Assembly: GCA_002478945.1 (NCBI GenBank) | Contig: DLKM01000001.1 | Span: 84,484 to 148,483, forward strand | Source: Christensenella sp. UBA7588 | GTDB taxonomy: Bacteria; Bacillota; Clostridia; Christensenellales; CAG-917 | Length of the DNA: 64,000 bases | Direction of reading: 5' to 3' | Shown: positions 60,303-64,000 of the stretch, piece by piece | How the letters are laid out: every line of letters starts with the position of its first letter | Numbering within the stretch: position 1 is the stretch's first letter | Program-made: the position numbers and the translations under genes | The notes under the pieces: model-generated | What the model saw: only the letters and a program-made list of their open reading frames with translations | What the model was told of the DNA's origin: nothing | Databases searched by the model: none

Positions 60303-62522
60303 TTACAGCGTTGCGTTCCAGACGATTTGCGCGTCTCCTCTGCTGGTATTTTTCCAAGTATCTTCCCAGCCCGCGGGTGCGCTTGCGCTGGCGCATTTGA
60401 TTGTCAACGGTTCTTCTTCGTCTCCGCAATACATAAACGGCGCGCCCTTTATGGTCTTTAAGGTTGTCGGAAGATAAACGGTTTGCAATGCGGAGCAGTT
60501 GAAGAATGCCCACGACGCCAACTTTTCAACGCCTTTCATCACGACGTCGGTAAGCGATTGACATTGAGCAAACGCTTCGTATCCGACGGATTTGATGTTG
60601 GACGGAAGCACTACCGACGTAACGTCTTTCTTGTAGAACGCATAAGCCGCAATATCGGTATACCCTGCAAGGTCGCTTTCTTCTATTTTCGTTTTGGTGC
60701 CGTAATATTTCAATGCAACGACTTTCCCTTGATATTTGTAAACCAACATATCCTTGTCGTCTTTTTCAAACGTACCTGAAAAAGCGGTAGATTCGCTCGT
60801 TCTGTATTCGCCGTCAAAATCGTCGGGAAGCGTGATTTCGCACGCGCTCAGATTCGTAACTTGGCAAAGCGCGTATTGGAATCTCAAATTGAGCGTTGCG
60901 CTCGTTATACTTGCAGGCAAACTGATGCTTACGAGACCTTGTGCTTTCGGCGTTGCGATTGTCGTTCCCGAAGTGATGTAAAGATGTCTGATTGTCGAAG
61001 CCTCGTTCTGATATTGATACCCGTACAATTTATCCGCCCATTTTGCGGGGCAATAAACGGTTTCGAGCGTTTTTACGTTCGTCCAATATGTGCAAGACGT
61101 CAAGCTGTCGGGAAGTCTGATGCTCGTGATTTTGGTATTGTCAAACGCGCCTGCGCTGATTTCCGTAAGTCCTTCGTTGAGGACGACGTTCTCGAGTCCG
61201 CTGTTTATAAAAGCGTTTTTGCCGATTGTCTTGAGCGACGACGGCATCGTGAGCGACGTGATTTTTACGCAACCCTCAAACGCGTTTTGATTGATTGTCG
61301 TAAGCGTACTCGGCAGATTTATAGTCGTCAGACTCGTGCAGTTCTTAAACGCTCTCGTCGTAATATCCGTAAGACCTTCGGGCAAAACGACGGTTACGAG
61401 ATTTTCGCATCCCGAAAGACTGCCCATAGACGACGTTCCGCCGTTTATTACCAACTCTTTGAGAGAGCTAAACGACATAGAACTTTGCAATACGTTGGAA
61501 GGTGCGGTTATTTTTTCAAGCGCGGTGCATCTCGTTATAACGCTGGATTTTTTCCCACAATTTTCGGCACTTTTCGGAATATACAATTCCGTCATTTGAG
61601 AGCATCCGCCGAACGCATAATTTCCTACGCTCGTAACGCTGTCGGGAAGAATCGCTTTTTTGATTTTCGCATAATAGAACGCATAATCCTCAATATCCGT
61701 CAATCCTGCGGGGAACTCGATATTGCCGTAATGATAACCTGCAAATGCAAACGTGCATATCGTTTTTACGCCCTGCGGAATCGAGTATCCCTCGATAGTG
61801 TCGTCAAGCGACTTGCCGAACGGATAAACCGCCAACGCGCTTTTGTCCTTGTTGAACAACACGCCGTCTTGCGCGGAAAAATACGGGTTTTCGGAAACGA
61901 CTTCGATGCTTTTGAGGTTGCTTGCCCAATAAAACGCCGTTTTGTTGATTTCCTTGACGCCTGCGGTAAATACGACGCATTCCACAACGGATTCCGAGAA
62001 CAAATCTTCTCCCAAAACGTTTGCTTCGTCGGGCAGAACGATGTCCGTTTCGGTTCCGAGGTATTTTGTCAGCGTAACCACGCCGTCTGCCTCCGTATAC
62101 TCGAAATCGGTAAGCGACGTCTTATAATGCGAGACGATTTGCGTCCATTTTGCATACAAAGTCACGTCTTTCGTTACCGTATACGGAAAAGCAATCTTAT
62201 CTCCGTCAAAGTCGGCGTTGTCAAACCAACCCTCAAAAGTATATCCTTCTTTTTCCGTAACAGGCTCGCTTTCGATTTTGCTCGTCTTTACTTTGCTCAC
62301 CGCACTTCCGCCGTTAGTCTCGAAAACGACGGTAAACTCCGTCGGAGTCGGCGTGGGGTCGGGCGTGGGGTCCGGAGTCGGGTCGGGAGTCGGCGCAGGT
62401 GCAGGCGTATCGCTACCGTCGGTAGTCTGACCGCCCTTGTCGCCGCACGCAACCAACGTACAGACGATTGCAATCAAGGTTATGAGTGTGGCAATCATAA
62501 CCAAAATTTTTTTGTTTCTCAT
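60303..62522 (-). CDS. BspA-type leucine-rich-repeat lipoprotein
   Basis: 739 aa, ribosome site AAGGAGG. Lipobox LVAC (Cys26), then a Pro-Asp-Thr-rich stalk (PDPTPDPTPDPTPTP), an InlB-B/Listeria-Bacteroides repeat (about 62-127, VVFETNGGSAVSKVK, YTFEGWF, LYAKWT), and BspA-like leucine-rich repeats (about 140-735) with units such as LPEGLTDITTRAFKNCTSLT. BspA proteins serve adhesion to host proteins or other bacteria. Related in build to 31373-33880, but not under the B12 riboswitch. Cell-surface location; ligand unknown. Confidence 0.88.
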   Translation of the reverse strand: MRNKKILVMIATLITLIAIVCTLVACGDKGGQTTDGSDTPAPAPTPDPTPDPTPDPTPTPTEFTVVFETNGGSAVSKVKTSKIESEPVTEKEGYTFEGWFDNADFDGDKIAFPYTVTKDVTLYAKWTQIVSHYKTSLTDFEYTEADGVVTLTKYLGTETDIVLPDEANVLGEDLFSESVVECVVFTAGVKEINKTAFYWASNLKSIEVVSENPYFSAQDGVLFNKDKSALAVYPFGKSLDDTIEGYSIPQGVKTICTFAFAGYHYGNIEFPAGLTDIEDYAFYYAKIKKAILPDSVTSVGNYAFGGCSQMTELYIPKSAENCGKKSSVITRCTALEKITAPSNVLQSSMSFSSLKELVINGGTSSMGSLSGCENLVTVVLPEGLTDITTRAFKNCTSLTTINLPSTLTTINQNAFEGCVKITSLTMPSSLKTIGKNAFINSGLENVVLNEGLTEISAGAFDNTKITSIRLPDSLTSCTYWTNVKTLETVYCPAKWADKLYGYQYQNEASTIRHLYITSGTTIATPKAQGLVSISLPASITSATLNLRFQYALCQVTNLSACEITLPDDFDGEYRTSESTAFSGTFEKDDKDMLVYKYQGKVVALKYYGTKTKIEESDLAGYTDIAAYAFYKKDVTSVVLPSNIKSVGYEAFAQCQSLTDVVMKGVEKLASWAFFNCSALQTVYLPTTLKTIKGAPFMYCGDEEEPLTIKCASASAPAGWEDTWKNTSRGDAQIVWNATL

Positions 62523-62567
62523 AGGTACCTCCTTTATTTAACCGAGCTATGCTCGCGTTATACAAAA

Positions 62568-62592
62568 AAAGTGCGCCGCAAGCGACGCACTA
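62568..62592 (-). terminator. Terminator-like hairpin in the leader of the BspA-like gene
   Basis: AGTGCGTCGC TTGC GGCGCACT-like stem followed by T7 on the minus strand, 46 bp before the start codon. In this position it could act as an attenuator. Confidence 0.5.
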
Positions 62593-62608
62593 CAACTCGC
62601 CGCATTGT

Positions 62609-62703
62609 TGCCACACAATTTTCTAATATGCCCAAAAGAGATACCGGCGACGATATTGTCAATTATGTATCTTTTGAGCATTGTTTTATTCTATTGTGTG
62701 GCA
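62609..62703 (-). repeat. Long imperfect inverted repeat upstream of the BspA-like gene
   Basis: Outer arms GCCACACAAT (62610-62619) and ATTGTGTGGC (62693-62702) are perfect; inner arms CAAAAGAGATAC and GTATCTTTTG pair with a two-base bulge. It forms a ~95-nt hairpin, either an RNA leader or a small mobile remnant. Confidence 0.55.
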
Positions 62704-62782
62704 CATCAAGTCTAACATAAACCGAAGCCAATCGCAATAGATTGTCGATTTTATTTTGTCCCCGAACATTCAAAAATATGAA

Positions 62783-62814
62783 AAAGCGGATGAAAAACAT
62801 ATTTCATCCGCTCG
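62783..62814 (-). terminator. Terminator of the YhhN-like gene
   Basis: 11-bp stem AGCGGATGAAA / TTTCATCCGCT (62785-62795, 62802-62812), followed on the minus strand by TTTTTCAT. Confidence 0.85.
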
Positions 62815-62847
62815 ATAACAATCGATTCGATTCTGTCTTTTATAGTT

Positions 62848-63620
62848 TTAGATAAAGAGCAAAGACAACGCAATCAGGAATTGCGCAAGATAATAAGTGA
62901 CGTGATTTACGATTATCATAAGGCGAGATTCGGGATTGAGTACGCCTTGCTTTTGATAATCTTCGGGCTTGCTGAAATAGGTCATAGAAAGCACCATATC
63001 CGAAACCACAAACAGTATAGAGCCTACGAGCAATACGATTGACGACGTCGAAGCGTTTGCAGGTTTGACGTACATTGCGGACATCACGACGAACCGCACA
63101 GCAAAAACGCGTAAATAATGCTGGGAACGAGGAATTTTCCAAACTGCATCTTTAGCACAAAAATGCACACGACAAACATAATCGCAACCACCGCGAGCGA
63201 CACTAGTGCCGACCAAAGCACGTTCATACCGTAGCCGGGGAAACGAATTGCCAACGAAGTGATGTACAGAACGTGTCCGATGCCGAATGCGAGCATACCG
63301 AAATACATCATTGCGTCTCTGTCTTTTTCCGCGCCTTCGTATTTGCCTTCGAGACCTTTGAAGTATATTTTGAAATCGAGCGTAATGTCCCCCACCATTC
63401 CGAGGACGAGACCGAGAATAACGAGGCATCCCGGCAAAATAATTTTGCTCAAATCGTTTGCCACGCCGTTTTCGACGAGAGCGGCAACGCCCGTCGCTAT
63501 GAAAAACAACGACGTAACGGTCTTAAGAATGATTGCAAGCATCGACGACTTTTTGTCTCTCGCAATCAAAAACAATACGAGCATCACGATGCCGACCGCA
63601 AGCAAAAAATACGGTAACAT
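62848..63620 (-). pseudogene. YhhN/lysoplasmalogenase-family membrane protein, frameshifted
   Basis: The first ORF starts at ATG 63620 (after GGAGG) and encodes five or so hydrophobic segments with GMVGDITLD and GIGHVLYI, family-typical. It ends early at 63084 with LLCGSS. The -1 neighbouring frame continues smoothly (RFVVMSAMYVKPANAS, then SILFVVSDMVLSMTYFSKPE and a last membrane segment), restoring the normal ~250-aa YhhN length. One missing base near 63100, next to a T5 run, explains both halves. It is either a true inactivation or a sequencing error. Family members hydrolyse lysoplasmalogens or alkenyl lipids. Confidence 0.75.
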
Positions 63621-63692
63621 AATATTTCCTCCGTTTTGGATATTTACATCGATATTATAACTCTCAATCGCAAAATATTCAATATGCGATTG

Positions 63693-63725
63693 AAAAAAGC
63701 AAGGCAAAAACGCCTTGCTTTTTTA
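63693..63725 (-). terminator. Terminator of the 66-aa membrane protein gene
   Basis: Stem AAGCAAGGC / GCCTTGCTT with loop of 6 nt and T6 on the minus strand. Confidence 0.85.
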
Positions 63726-63926
63726 TCAGAGTCTTTTTTGTCTCTCCATATGGTCGTAGTGCTTTTTCATTTTGTGATAAAACCAGTATATGAATTTCAT
63801 ATCGAGGTTGAACCAGTAAACGGTAAAAGTCACGAGGAAGAACAGCAAGAGTGCTGCGGCAACGCTGCCTAGCACTATACCTGCGATTGCGCCTCCGCTG
63901 AGTGCGGACAATGCCGTTGTTATCAT
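63726..63926 (-). CDS. Small membrane protein (66 aa)
   Basis: Starts at ATG 63926 after AAGGAGG, 10 bp behind the stop of the previous gene. One hydrophobic segment (about 10-38, SGGAIAGIVLGSVAAALLLF then FLVTFTVYW), followed by an aromatic and basic tail (NLDMKFIYWFYHKMKKHYDH). No family known to me. Likely co-transcribed with the upstream activase-like gene. Confidence 0.65.
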   Translation of the reverse strand: MITTALSALSGGAIAGIVLGSVAAALLLFFLVTFTVYWFNLDMKFIYWFYHKMKKHYDHMERQKRL

Positions 63927-63936
63927 ATTTGCCTCC

Positions 63937-64000
63937 TTACGCTCTTGCCAAGCCTTTTTGTCTTGCGTATTCCGCCGCGCCGAGCGCACCCATAAGTTGC
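63937..64000 (-). CDS. 3' end of a gene, possibly an acyl-CoA dehydratase activase (BadF/BcrD type)
   Basis: Only the last 20 codons are inside the window, reading QLMGALGAAEYARQKGLARA. This resembles the C-terminal GALGAA helix of ASKHA-type activators of 2-hydroxyacyl-CoA dehydratases. The evidence is short, so the identity is tentative. Confidence 0.45.
   Translation of the reverse strand, partial: QLMGALGAAEYARQKGLARA

Overview
The window reads as a chromosome segment of an anaerobic, Gram-positive, low-to-moderate GC bacterium of the Clostridia type. Evidence: many type II lipoprotein signals, an ECF-type vitamin transporter, a CooC-like ATPase, a biotin-dependent carboxyltransferase, BspA-type leucine-rich surface proteins, intrinsic terminators with U-tracts, and riboswitch-controlled operons. 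I cannot name the species. Core genes have moderate GC; two blocks are visibly AT-richer and look acquired.

Layout. 1-5400 (mostly minus strand): carboxyltransferase (oxaloacetate decarboxylase alpha or pyruvate carboxylase B type), two lipoproteins (one an SGNH esterase), a cyclophilin and a BaiN-type flavoprotein. 5494-5570: tRNA-Val(GAC). 5570-20800: accessory island 1, starting with a second copy of the tRNA-Val 3' end and its own terminator, bounded by a 59-bp direct repeat (5643-5701 and 20742-20800). It carries one co-directional operon behind a small XRE regulator with a perfect operator-like dyad: a PAPS-reductase-like sulfur-transfer enzyme, a DUF4007 protein, a large P-loop ATPase, a cysteine desulfurase, a PLD-plus-helicase protein, a small linker protein, DndD, an unknown 170-aa protein, a GIY-YIG nuclease and a DGQHR (DndB-like) protein. 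This is a DNA phosphorothioation defence system that mixes Ssp-type and Dnd-type parts.

20970-23690: TldD/TldE protease pair. 23811-34180 (minus): a roughly 10-kb operon behind a sigma-70 promoter and a cobalamin riboswitch with terminator. It encodes a BspA-like lipoprotein, two DUF4430 (transcobalamin C-terminal-like) lipoproteins, a secreted alpha/alpha-toroid protein, EcfT, a fused double EcfA and an S component. I read it as a vitamin B12 capture and import system whose surface parts match the two domains of animal intrinsic factor, split over separate proteins. 34378-37854: zinc-ribbon membrane protein, double AAA+ ATPase, two YbjN-like paralogues.

37860-43190: accessory island 2, next to tRNA-Ser(GCT), with three scars resembling a tRNA 3' end plus terminator. 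It holds an ApeA-like HEPN protein, an OLD-type ATPase/TOPRIM nuclease, a DUF3883 nuclease-like protein and remnants of a MazG-like hydrolase and a DNA methylase: a defence hotspot. 43401-49070: CooC with a small cysteine-motif partner, GlmS, sirtuin, aminotransferase. 49074-53504: a very large lipoprotein with two 5'-nucleotidase modules joined by Cys/His/Asp repeats. 54002-64000: WYL regulator, a yybP-ykoY (Mn2+) riboswitch driving a P-type cation ATPase, amidohydrolase, an unknown protein, a BspA-like lipoprotein, a frameshifted YhhN-family membrane protein, a small membrane protein and the end of a possible acyl-CoA dehydratase activase.
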